This document shows positions 32,776-41,393 of a stretch of 64,000 bases of DNA, one piece after another; positions within the stretch are counted from its first letter, which is position 1; every line of letters begins with the position of its first letter. The notes beneath the pieces were generated by a model. It searched no databases. It was not told the DNA's origin and worked only from the letters and a program-made list of their open reading frames with translations. The stretch covers positions 248,001-312,000 of the forward strand of contig CAYWGD010000001.1 of NCBI GenBank assembly GCA_964457335.1, in the 5' to 3' direction. The position numbers were made by a program, and so were the translations under genes. The stretch comes from CAJBVW01 sp964457335 (GTDB taxonomy: Bacteria; Myxococcota_A; UBA796; SXON01).

Positions 32776-34409
32776 GACGGGCCTCCCGCGGGCGCCGCGT
32801 CCGCGCCGACGGTCCTCGGCGCGCGGGCGTCCGCCTCCGCATCCCGCGGCAGGGCGGCCACGACCGCGTCCGCGGTCGACTTCGCCGACGTGGCCAGCCC
32901 CGCGGCCAGGCGCGCGGCGTGGAGCAGGAGCGGCGCCGCCACCGCGGGCGGAAGCGCGGCGAGCCGCGCCACGAGCGGATGGCGCGGGTCCACGAGCAGG
33001 GTGGCCCCCTTCGACGCCGCGGGTGGCGGGCCCTCCCGCAGGGTCCACGGCTCCGCGAGCGCCACCGCCAGCCGGCCCGCCGACCCGGCGCCGTCGAGGT
33101 GCGCGCAGGTCACGCCCGCCGCCGCGAACAGCGCGGCCACGGGGCCCTCCGGCCGCGCGGGCGTCGCGAGGAACCAGCCCTCGCGCGCGGCCCGCCGGGT
33201 GCCCCCGACCACGCGCACGGCCCAGTCGAGGTGCGGGTCGTCCTCGGTCTCCGCGAGCACCACCGCCGCGCCCCCGCGCGCCGCCGCCGCTCCGATCGTG
33301 CAGCCCGGCGCGGCCCACCACACCGTCGGCGCCTCCCGCCGCAGCCGCCCGAGCCAGCCGCGCCCGCCCCGGAGGTCCCCGAGCGCCAGGGGCCGGCCCA
33401 CCCCGGGCACGACCGGCGCGTCCTCGCGCCACTCCCAGGCCACCGACACGCCGATCGACCGGAAGAGCGTCGCCGCGCGCGCCACGTCCCCCGCCCGCGC
33501 CGCCTCCGCCGCGTGGGCGTGCACGGCCTCCGCGAGCCGCGTCGCCGCCGCCGCGCGCAGCTGATCCATCACGACCTCGAAGTGCCGGTCCCGGATCACG
33601 TTGTCGCGGGTGAGCGTGTGCTCGAGGTGCCGGCCCGCCACGCGGAAGGTCACGCCCGGGATCGCGCCGTCCTCGGCCTCCCAGAGCGTGATGCCGCGGT
33701 TGTAGAAGCCCACGGGCGGGGTCGGGGAGGGGTGGGGGCCGAGCACCGCGCGGAAGCCGTCGCGCTCCTCGGTGACCACGACCGGCGCGTCCACGGTGAA
33801 CGGCGCGGCGACCGGCGTGGCCCCCCACTCGTCATCGGTGCCCTCCGCGGACGTCGTGATCGCCGCGTCCGCGTAGCGGCACCAGCGCTCCGCCGCGGCG
33901 CGGATCCGCCGCGCGTCCTCGGTGGCCGCGGCCCGCGCGCGCGCCATCCGCAGCGTGACGGTCGTGCCCTCGTAGGGGTCCGCGAGCCGCGAGAGCGTGT
34001 AGTCGCGCTTCTCGTCGAACGTGACGCGGTGCCACACCCCGTCGCGCCCGGTGTCGACCACCACCTCGAAGGGCTCCATCGCGAAGATCGAGGTGAAGCC
34101 GATGCCGAACTTCCCGATCTTCGTGAGGTCCTCCTCCTTCGTCGACCGGAACAGCGTGAGCAGGTAGCCCTCGATGATCGGGCGGTCCATGCCTTCGCCG
34201 TCGTCCTGCACCTCCACGCGGAGCTCGCGCCCGTCGTAGGTGACGCGCACGTCGATGCGGGCCGCGCCCGCGTCGAGGCTGTTCTGGATGAGCTCGCGGA
34301 TGAACGCGTAGCGGTCCGCGAACTGCTTCACGAGGCTCTCGAGCACCTCGTCCGCGGCCGCGCCGCCCACCGAGACGTGCCGCCCCTCGCGCTCGCGCTT
34401 GCGGCTCAC
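32772..34409 (-). CDS. HSP90-like GHKL ATPase
   Basis: The GTG start overlaps the previous stop (GTGA). The 545-residue protein has an intact ATP site: RELIQNSLDAGA (Glu39, Asn43), DDGEGM (69-74) and GKFGIGF (99-105), followed by YEGTTVTLRM. A middle-domain segment follows with GFYNRGITLW and LEHTLTRDNVIRD. It is shorter than HtpG (about 620-630 aa) and its C-terminal region is unlike the HtpG dimerisation domain, so it belongs to the specialised HSP90-like/paraMORC type rather than to housekeeping HtpG. Third gene of the operon. ATP-driven clamp or remodelling activity together with the giant protein is an inference. Confidence 0.85.
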   Translation of the reverse strand: MSRKREREGRHVSVGGAAADEVLESLVKQFADRYAFIRELIQNSLDAGAARIDVRVTYDGRELRVEVQDDGEGMDRPIIEGYLLTLFRSTKEEDLTKIGKFGIGFTSIFAMEPFEVVVDTGRDGVWHRVTFDEKRDYTLSRLADPYEGTTVTLRMARARAAATEDARRIRAAAERWCRYADAAITTSAEGTDDEWGATPVAAPFTVDAPVVVTEERDGFRAVLGPHPSPTPPVGFYNRGITLWEAEDGAIPGVTFRVAGRHLEHTLTRDNVIRDRHFEVVMDQLRAAAATRLAEAVHAHAAEAARAGDVARAATLFRSIGVSVAWEWREDAPVVPGVGRPLALGDLRGGRGWLGRLRREAPTVWWAAPGCTIGAAAARGGAAVVLAETEDDPHLDWAVRVVGGTRRAAREGWFLATPARPEGPVAALFAAAGVTCAHLDGAGSAGRLAVALAEPWTLREGPPPAASKGATLLVDPRHPLVARLAALPPAVAAPLLLHAARLAAGLATSAKSTADAVVAALPRDAEADARAPRTVGADAAPAGGPS

Positions 34410-35257
34410 CGCGCCTCCGGGGTGTAACCGTACACGAGCCCCCGGCTGCCGCGCGCCGCGAGCCACGCCCGTAGCGCCGGCACGCACGCGGTCGGCGCCG
34501 CCCACTTGCGGCTCCGGGACAGGCCGAAGGCCTGTTTCGCCGCCGGGAGCACCACCGACCCGGCGAGCGGATCGTCCACGCGCCGATCGGGGAGGTCGAT
34601 CGAGGCGCGCTCCAGGCACGCGCTCAGGATCGGCCCGGCGAGCCCGTCGGTGAGTGCGGGCCCGCACGCGCCCGGCAGCGCCGCGGGGCCGATGACGCCG
34701 CGCACCACCTCCTCCACGTCGAGGCCCTCCTGGTCGCGGAGCACCGCGAAGGCCAGGGCCGCGTCCTGCGTGGACAGGAGCTCCAGCTGCTTGCGGAAGC
34801 GGTCGGCCGCGTGGAGCGCGAGCTCGCCCTCGCTCACGACGCGCCCGGGCCGATCGGCCACGACCAGCGAGTACCGGGCGATCGTCGCCGTGGCCACGTC
34901 GAGCCGGTCCACGCGCACGGCGTAGGACGCGCGGTCGCCGGCCAGGTGCCGCAGCGCGACGTGCACCTCGCGGGCCGGGAGCGCCCGCACCACCTGGTCC
35001 GCGTGGGCGGCGGCCCCGGCGATCTCGGCCTCGACGCGCACCCGGATCCACTCGCGCGGCACCGGCAGCCCGCTCGCCCGGTCGATCCGCAGCCCCGCGG
35101 GCGCGCGAGCCGCCTCCGCGAGGTGGTCGCGCACGCGCTCCCAGTCGGGGTACTGCCGGTTGAGCCGCAGCGCGTCGAGCGCGCGGCCCAGGTCGCGCGC
35201 GTACCGGCCCGCGTCGGCCGCGGACAACACGAGCGGCTCGGCGGCGCCCTCAGGCAC
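34406..35257 (-). CDS. Unknown protein, second gene of the HSP90-like operon
   Basis: The GTG at 35257 lies inside the end of the coiled-coil gene (8-base overlap), giving 283 residues; a GTG at 35230 is an alternative start. The protein starts with a helical region (RYARDLGRALDALRLNRQYP), has a beta-rich middle (REVHVALRHLAGDRASYAVR) and ends in a helical/Arg-rich region. No membrane segment, signal peptide or catalytic motif is visible and I recognise no family. Position between a coiled-coil protein and an HSP90-like ATPase suggests an adaptor or substrate-recognition subunit, which is inference. Confidence 0.6.
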   Translation of the reverse strand: MPEGAAEPLVLSAADAGRYARDLGRALDALRLNRQYPDWERVRDHLAEAARAPAGLRIDRASGLPVPREWIRVRVEAEIAGAAAHADQVVRALPAREVHVALRHLAGDRASYAVRVDRLDVATATIARYSLVVADRPGRVVSEGELALHAADRFRKQLELLSTQDAALAFAVLRDQEGLDVEEVVRGVIGPAALPGACGPALTDGLAGPILSACLERASIDLPDRRVDDPLAGSVVLPAAKQAFGLSRSRKWAAPTACVPALRAWLAARGSRGLVYGYTPEAR

Positions 35258-36203
35258 GCGGCGCCCCGGCGAGGAGCGCCTCGATCTCGGCCTCGGCGGC
35301 GGCGCGCGCCGGGTCGGCGGGCGCCAGGAGATCGGGCGCCTCGGCGAGCGCGTCGAGGCGGTGGATCAGGAGGTCCACGCCCTCGCGGGCCTGCACGTGC
35401 ACGCGGCCGACCGACGCCCGGAGCGCGTCCATGCCCGCCGAGAGCGACGCGCCGAGGTCCGCCGCCCGGGCCTCCGCGGCGAGCCGCCCGAGGTGCAGGT
35501 CGAGCTCGTGGAGCACGTCGGTGCCGTCGGCGTGCACGCGCTCCAGCGAGGCCCGCAGCCGCGCGCACCAGGCGAGCGCCTCGGTCCCGAACGCGAGCAC
35601 GGCCGAGAGCCGCGTGGCGGCCGACTCGAAGCGCCGCGCGTCGGCGGCGCGGGCGGCCAACAGCCCCTCCAGCACGGCAGCGTCGGCGTCGAGGGCCGCG
35701 CCCTCGGCCGGGAGCGCGCGCGCCTGCGCGATCGCGACGGCGTCGAGCGCGCGTCGCAGGTCCTCGGCGCGTCGGGCGGCCAGCGCGTTGTCGGCCGCGG
35801 CGTCGGCCACGTCCCGGCGGAGCGCCTCCATCTCCGCGTGGATGCCGGCCTCCTCGCGCGCCAGCGCGTCGAGCCACGCGGCCACCTGCGACACCTGCCG
35901 CTGCGACTCCTCGACGCCGCGCTCCAGCCGCTCGAGCTCGCCGGGGCCTTCGTCGGCGCGCGCCCGCCAGCGCCGCCAGGCCGTCGCCACGTCCCCCGGG
36001 CCGAAGGCCGCGGCGAGGATCGCCCCGAAGCTGGGCGCGGGCTCGGGCGGCGTGCCCGCGGCCGCGCGGTCCAGGCGCGCGAGCGCGTCGAGGAAGCCCC
36101 GGAAGCGGGCGCGCGCCGTCGCCACGCGCTCCTCCACCTGCCCCGCCGTGCGCAGCGCGCCGCGGTACGGCACGGCGGGGTCCAAGAGCGGCTTCCAGTC
36201 CAC
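35250..36203 (-). CDS. Coiled-coil protein, first gene of the HSP90-like operon
   Basis: The 317-residue product begins MDWKPLLDPAVPYRGALRTA and is almost entirely helical and Ala/Glu/Arg-rich, with probable coiled coils around residues 85-160 (ERLERGVEESQRQVSQVAAW and on) and 225-270. There is no signal peptide or membrane segment. It opens the operon; the upstream 245-base gap contains a full family B repeat pair. A scaffold or sensor role is inferred only from its structure and place. Confidence 0.65.
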   Translation of the reverse strand: MDWKPLLDPAVPYRGALRTAGQVEERVATARARFRGFLDALARLDRAAAGTPPEPAPSFGAILAAAFGPGDVATAWRRWRARADEGPGELERLERGVEESQRQVSQVAAWLDALAREEAGIHAEMEALRRDVADAAADNALAARRAEDLRRALDAVAIAQARALPAEGAALDADAAVLEGLLAARAADARRFESAATRLSAVLAFGTEALAWCARLRASLERVHADGTDVLHELDLHLGRLAAEARAADLGASLSAGMDALRASVGRVHVQAREGVDLLIHRLDALAEAPDLLAPADPARAAAEAEIEALLAGAPRA

Positions 36204-36288
36204 GGGGGCGGGCTCCTCGGGGGGAGCGCGATTCTAACCGCGGGCTCGGCGCTTCGTTGCGCCGGGGCGCGTTCCCGGGCCATCGGTC

Positions 36289-36421
36289 GGGCAGCCGCTG
36301 CGCGCTGCGGAGACGTCCGCGCGGGGGGCGGTCGTCGGCGGCTCCGGCTCCCCCGAGGGGGCACCGGAACCGCCGGCGTGGTCCGGGGCAGCGCCGTCGC
36401 CGCGGCGCGAAGCGGCTGCCC
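36289..36421. repeat. Dispersed repeat family B, inverted pair B3 (133 bp)
   Basis: It starts GGGCAGCCGCTGCGCGCTGC and ends AGCGGCTGCCC, so its ends are inverted repeats, and each arm contains a GACGTC-like core. It fills the gap between the HSP90-like operon (start at 36203) and the end of the neighbouring lipoprotein gene. Confidence 0.7.
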
Positions 36422-36448
36422 AGACCTCGGCTCGAACCGCGGACCGGC

Positions 36449-37395
36449 TCACATGCAGAGGAAGACGACCGACGACAGCTCGCTCGCGTAGGTCACGATC
36501 TGGTTGTCGAGGCGCGAGCCCGACGCGAACGTGACGCAGCCCACGCTGCCCGCGGGGGGCGTGACCGTGACGTTGACGGTGCCGACGGCCGTGTTGGCGA
36601 ACGCGACGAACGTGGCGCCGCCCTCCTCGAGCATGTTGCCCGGCGCGAAGCCGGACGGGCCCTGGTGCACGGCGCCCTGGTACGCCACGTCGAGCTCGAT
36701 CGTGGCGCCCGCGGCGGGCTCCCAGCCGCCCGCGCCGTCGGACTGCAGCGCCGACACGATCACGGTGGAGAGCGTGGTGTCGTAGGTGATGCCGAAGCCG
36801 CTCTCGACGGCGCCGATGAGCGCGCTCGACGCGAGGCCGAAGTTGAGCGACCAGTCGCCCGCCTCGTCAGCCGCGAGCCAGAGGTGGGTGGTCAGGTACC
36901 CGGTGGCGGAGATGGTCGCCTCCGAGGTGGTGTTCTTCGTGATGTCCACGCTCGCGTTGCCGCTGCTGTCGGACGTGGTGCTCGCGCCCTCGATGGTCAC
37001 GGTCGCGCCCTCGATGATGGCGCCGGTCGCGAAGTCGGAGAGGTTCACCCAGCCGCGCACCTTGTTGGGATCGACGCCGGTGTCGGTGTCCGTGTCGGTG
37101 TCGGTGTCCGTGTCGGTATCCGTGTCGGTGTCGGTGTCGGTGTCCGNNNNNNNNNNNNNNNNNNNNNNNNNNNNNNNNNNNNNNNNNNNNNNNNNNNNNN
37201 NNNNNNNNNNNNNNNNNNNNNNNNNNNNNNNNNNNNNNNNNNNNNNGTGTCGGTGTCGGTGTCCGTGTCGGTATCCGTGTCGGTGTCGGTGTCGGTGTCC
37301 GCATCGGCGGAGGTGTCGCCGGTCTCCTCGTCCTTCGGCGCGGTGCAGCCGAGGGGGAGGGCGAGCAGGAGCAGCGGGAGAAGGGATCGGATCAT
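36449..37395 (-). CDS. (Asp-Thr)n-linker lipoprotein, interrupted by the assembly gap
   Basis: GGAGG precedes the ATG at 37395; the product begins MIRSLLPLLLLALPLGC, a lipoprotein signal, then a long Asp-Thr repeat linker and a C-terminal beta domain with VRGWVNLSDFATGAIIEGAT, like a carboxypeptidase-regulatory (Ig-like) fold, followed by a beta-rich domain with two Cys. The 100-N gap breaks the frame: the two coding flanks total 847 bases, so the real gap must be 2 mod 3 long. Merging the identical 55-base flanks restores one frame of 263 codons. Probably surface-exposed; no enzyme motif seen. Confidence 0.75.
37079..37306 (-). repeat. (GACACS)n tandem array encoding Asp-Thr linker, with gap
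   Basis: Six-base units GACACC, GACACG and GATACC encode Asp-Thr. The array flanks the N-run on both sides. The 55 bases before the gap (37092-37146) are identical to the 55 bases after it (37247-37301). A similar array occurs at 55181-55297. Confidence 0.85.
37147..37246. other. Assembly gap of 100 N
   Basis: Exactly 100 N, the usual placeholder for a gap of unknown length. It falls inside a six-base tandem array, where short reads cannot be placed. Confidence 0.98.
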
Positions 37396-37486
37396 GGCGT
37401 TTCCTCCAGGTCGAAGCACGATTGGGCCGCCGACGGACGAGCGGTCGGAGCGATCCTACAACAGGACTGCCCGGTTCGAAAGGGCG

Positions 37487-37500
37487 GTGTTCGCGAACAC
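37487..37500. promoter_or_regulatory. 14-bp palindrome between divergent genes
   Basis: GTGTTCGCGAACAC is a perfect palindrome in the 240-base region between the (Asp-Thr)n lipoprotein gene and the ABC-F gene, which diverge. It fits an operator for either gene. No promoter boxes are convincing. Confidence 0.4.
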
Positions 37501-37635
37501 TGGCGCGCGTGACCGGGCGTGGATAGCCAACTCGGGTCGGAGCACACGCCGTTGAAGCTGAGCGTCTGAGTCCTGTTCCCCTCCGCGGCCACGCCGCCGC
37601 GGACGGATGTCTCGACCCACGACTCGGAGCGCTCC

Positions 37636-39129
<1,494 letters not shown>

Positions 39130-39187
39130 GCAACCGTCTCCCGGCGGTTCCCGCCGGCGTCGGCGGCGCTCAGGCCGCCTCGCAGAT

Positions 39188-39221
39188 GGCCTCCGGGCGT
39201 GTCTGGGCGCGCCCGGAGGCC
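39188..39221 (+). terminator. Hairpin downstream of the ABC-F gene
   Basis: GGCCTCCGGGCG (39188-39199) pairs with CGCCCGGAGGCC (39210-39221), a perfect 12-bp stem with a 10-base loop, 59 bases after the ABC-F stop. No T-run follows, so termination is plausible but not certain. Confidence 0.5.
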
Positions 39222-39278
39222 GGACCCCCGCCGGCGGCACGGGTCGTGGGCGCGGGACGGCGCGGGTGGTGGGGTCGG

Positions 39279-39366
39279 CGAGGGAGGCGGGGCGGCGAGG
39301 GAGGCGGGGCGGCGGCGGGGCGGCGGCGGGGCGGCGAGGGAGGCGGGGCGGCGGCGGGGCGGCGGC
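39279..39366 (+). repeat. G-rich low-complexity repeat
   Basis: Three copies of GAGGGAGGCGGGGCGGC are interleaved with GGCGGCGGGG units. The plus strand has many runs of three or four G and could fold into G-quadruplexes. Confidence 0.65.
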
Positions 39367-39367
39367 C

Positions 39368-39622
39368 GTCCAAGGTCGGGGGATGCGCGGACATCCTCCG
39401 ACTTCGGCCGGAAATACCGTCCAAGGTCGGGGGATGCGCCGACATCCTCCGACTCCGGACGGAAATAGCGTCCAAGGTCGGGGGATGCGCGGACATCCTG
39501 CGACTTCGGACGGAAATAGCGTCCAAGGTCGGGGGATGCGCGGACATCCTGCGACTTCGGCCGGAAATACCGTCCAAGGTCGGAGGATGCGCGGACATCC
39601 TGCGACTTCCGACGCCGGATCC
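39368..39622 (+). repeat. Five-copy 51-bp tandem repeat, each unit a hairpin
   Basis: Units begin at 39368, 39419, 39470, 39521 and 39572, exactly 51 bases apart, each starting GTCCAAGGTCGG. In the first copies the GTCGGGGGATG arm can pair (with a few wobbles) with CATCCTCCGAC, so each unit forms a hairpin around CGCGGA. The copies differ at a few positions (TCCGAC or TGCGAC, CGGCCG or CGGACG). The last copy departs after 38 bases. There are no unique spacers. Confidence 0.85.
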
Positions 39623-39648
39623 GGCACCACCGCCCCTCGAGACACAAG

Positions 39649-41316
39649 GTGGAAACCGCGGCGTACGTGGGCTACCGTCGCGTCCCCACCGGAGCCGTGT
39701 TGCTCGCCCTCCTGCTCCTCGCCTGCGCCGCCCGCGAGCCCGCGGCTGTCGCCCCCCCGCCCGCCCCGGCGGCGCCCGCCTGCACGCTCCTCACCGTGAA
39801 CGACACCTACCGGATCGAGCCGAACGCCGACGGGACCGGGGGCATGGCGCGGCTGCGCACCGTGCGGAAGGAGCTGGAGGCCGAAGGCGACGTGCTCCTG
39901 CTCCACGCCGGCGACTTCCTCTACCCGTCGCTTTTGAGCCGGACGTACAAGGGCGCGCAGATGGTCGAGGTCCTCGACGCGCTCGACGGCGACCCCGCGG
40001 CGCAGGACCGCCGCATGTACGTGGTGTTCGGGAACCACGAGTTCGACGCCGGGAAGATGAAGGACGGGCCGGGGCTCGCCGCGACCATCGCGAGCTCGCA
40101 GTTCCGGTGGCTCGGCACGAACATCCAGTTCGTCGCGGCCGACGACACGCCGGAGGGGCAGCTCCCCGGCCCGCACCTCGGGAACCTCGTCCGGCACGAC
40201 CTCGTGGAGTGCGGCGGCCTGAAGGTCGGGCTCTTCGGCATCACGACGAACCGGAAGAGCGCCGCCTACGTCGAGCGCTTCGACGATCCCGTCGGCACCG
40301 CGCGGTCGTTCACGGCCGAGCTGCGGCGTGCCGGCGCCGACGTGGTCGTCGCGCTGACGCACCAGTCCGTCGACGAGGACCTCGCGATGCTCCGGGCGCT
40401 CGCCGCCGAGGGGCCCGACCTCGTGGTCGGCGGCCACGAGCACAACCAGGTGCGCGCGGAGGAGGGCGGCCGGCCCGTCTACAAGGCCGACGCCGACGCG
40501 CACAGCGCGTGGCGCATCACGCTCCGTCGCGGCCCCGGCGGGATCACGCACGACGCCGAGCTGCGGACGTTGTCCGCCGACATCCCCGAGGACCCGGCCG
40601 TCAAGGCGATCGTGGACGCGCGGGTCGCCCAGCACGATCGGGACTTCTGCGGCGCGCACGAGGAGCCGGTCGGCTGCCTCGCCATGGAGCTCGCGCGCAC
40701 GAAGGTGCCGCTGACCGCCGCCGAGCTCGACATCCGGCGCTTCGAGACGAACTTCGGGAACTGGATCGCCGACGTGGCGCGCGCCGCGTTCCCGGACGCG
40801 CAGATCGCGCTCGTGAACAGCGGGTCGTTGCGGCTCAACCGCGACCTCGCGCCGGGGCCCATCCGCCGCCAGGACATCGAGGAGATGTTCGCCTACCCCA
40901 TGCCGCTCGCGCGCATCGAGATCGACGGCGCCACGCTCGAGAAGGTGGTGGCGCGCGCGGTGCAGGAGTGGACCGGCAACGGCCACTGGCTCCAGGTGAG
41001 CGGCTTCGCGTGGTTGCACGACCCCGTGGCCGGCAGCGGCACGCGGCTCACGCTGCTGTCGACGGGCAAGCCGATCGCCCCCACGGATCGCCTCGTCGCG
41101 GTCGTGCCCGAGTACCTGGTGGACCCCTCGGGCGACCAGGACGGCTACACCATGCTCCCGAAGCCCCCCGCCAACCCGGGAGCCCGGCCGAACCCCGACC
41201 TGAAGCAGCTCGTCCTGGACGCGCTGGCCGCGAAGCCGGACGGGATCGCGCCGGCGGTGGAGGGGCGGATCTGCAACCCGCAGCGGCCGGCGACGGTGTG
41301 CCTCGCGGCGCCCTGA
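39649..41316 (+). CDS. UshA-like 5'-nucleotidase/metallophosphatase lipoprotein
   Basis: The 555-residue product has a lipobox (LLLLACAA, near residue 25) after a GTG start without strong ribosome site; a GTG at 39667 is an alternative. The N-terminal metallophosphatase domain has LLTVNDTYRI (His of the usual NDxH is replaced by Tyr), HAGDFLYPS, GNHEFDAG, and GGHEHNQ. The C-terminal 5'-nucleotidase domain has FGNWIADVAR and LVNSGSLRLN. It probably removes phosphate from nucleotides or related esters outside the cytoplasm. The Tyr substitution at the first metal motif and the short domain may change its substrate. Confidence 0.88.
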   Translation: METAAYVGYRRVPTGAVLLALLLLACAAREPAAVAPPPAPAAPACTLLTVNDTYRIEPNADGTGGMARLRTVRKELEAEGDVLLLHAGDFLYPSLLSRTYKGAQMVEVLDALDGDPAAQDRRMYVVFGNHEFDAGKMKDGPGLAATIASSQFRWLGTNIQFVAADDTPEGQLPGPHLGNLVRHDLVECGGLKVGLFGITTNRKSAAYVERFDDPVGTARSFTAELRRAGADVVVALTHQSVDEDLAMLRALAAEGPDLVVGGHEHNQVRAEEGGRPVYKADADAHSAWRITLRRGPGGITHDAELRTLSADIPEDPAVKAIVDARVAQHDRDFCGAHEEPVGCLAMELARTKVPLTAAELDIRRFETNFGNWIADVARAAFPDAQIALVNSGSLRLNRDLAPGPIRRQDIEEMFAYPMPLARIEIDGATLEKVVARAVQEWTGNGHWLQVSGFAWLHDPVAGSGTRLTLLSTGKPIAPTDRLVAVVPEYLVDPSGDQDGYTMLPKPPANPGARPNPDLKQLVLDALAAKPDGIAPAVEGRICNPQRPATVCLAAP

Positions 41317-41336
41317 CCCTCAGGCACGCAAAACCA

Positions 41337-41375
41337 GGGGCGTTGCGGGGGGCCGGGCCCCCCGCCCCAAGAAGA
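41337..41375. repeat. Dispersed palindromic repeat, family A, copy 3
   Basis: The order is GGCGTTGC, G-run/C-run hairpin, then GCCCCAAGAAGA, the reverse of copy 1. It sits between convergent genes (nucleotidase and metalloprotease) and can act as a two-way terminator. Confidence 0.7.
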
Positions 41376-41393
41376 CGGAGCCCCGAACCCCGC

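Larger units (their letters stand above)
39130..39648. other. 519-base non-coding region with hairpin, G-rich block and tandem array
   Basis: No gene is supported here. The region holds, in order, a 12-bp hairpin (39188-39221), a G-rich low-complexity block (39279-39366) and a five-copy 51-bp array (39368-39622). All three are listed separately. Any promoter of the following nucleotidase gene must lie within or downstream of the array. Confidence 0.7.

Noticed and set aside
27751..33564. Long open frame antisense to the giant gene
   Set aside because: Same reason; composition of an antisense shadow, no motif.
39368..39622. Tandem array read as a CRISPR
   Set aside because: The period is 51 bp without unique spacers, each unit differs only slightly and no cas gene is near.
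39368..39622. Array as part of a protein with 17-residue repeats
   Set aside because: It is open in several frames because 51 is a multiple of three, but no start, ribosome site or family supports any frame.
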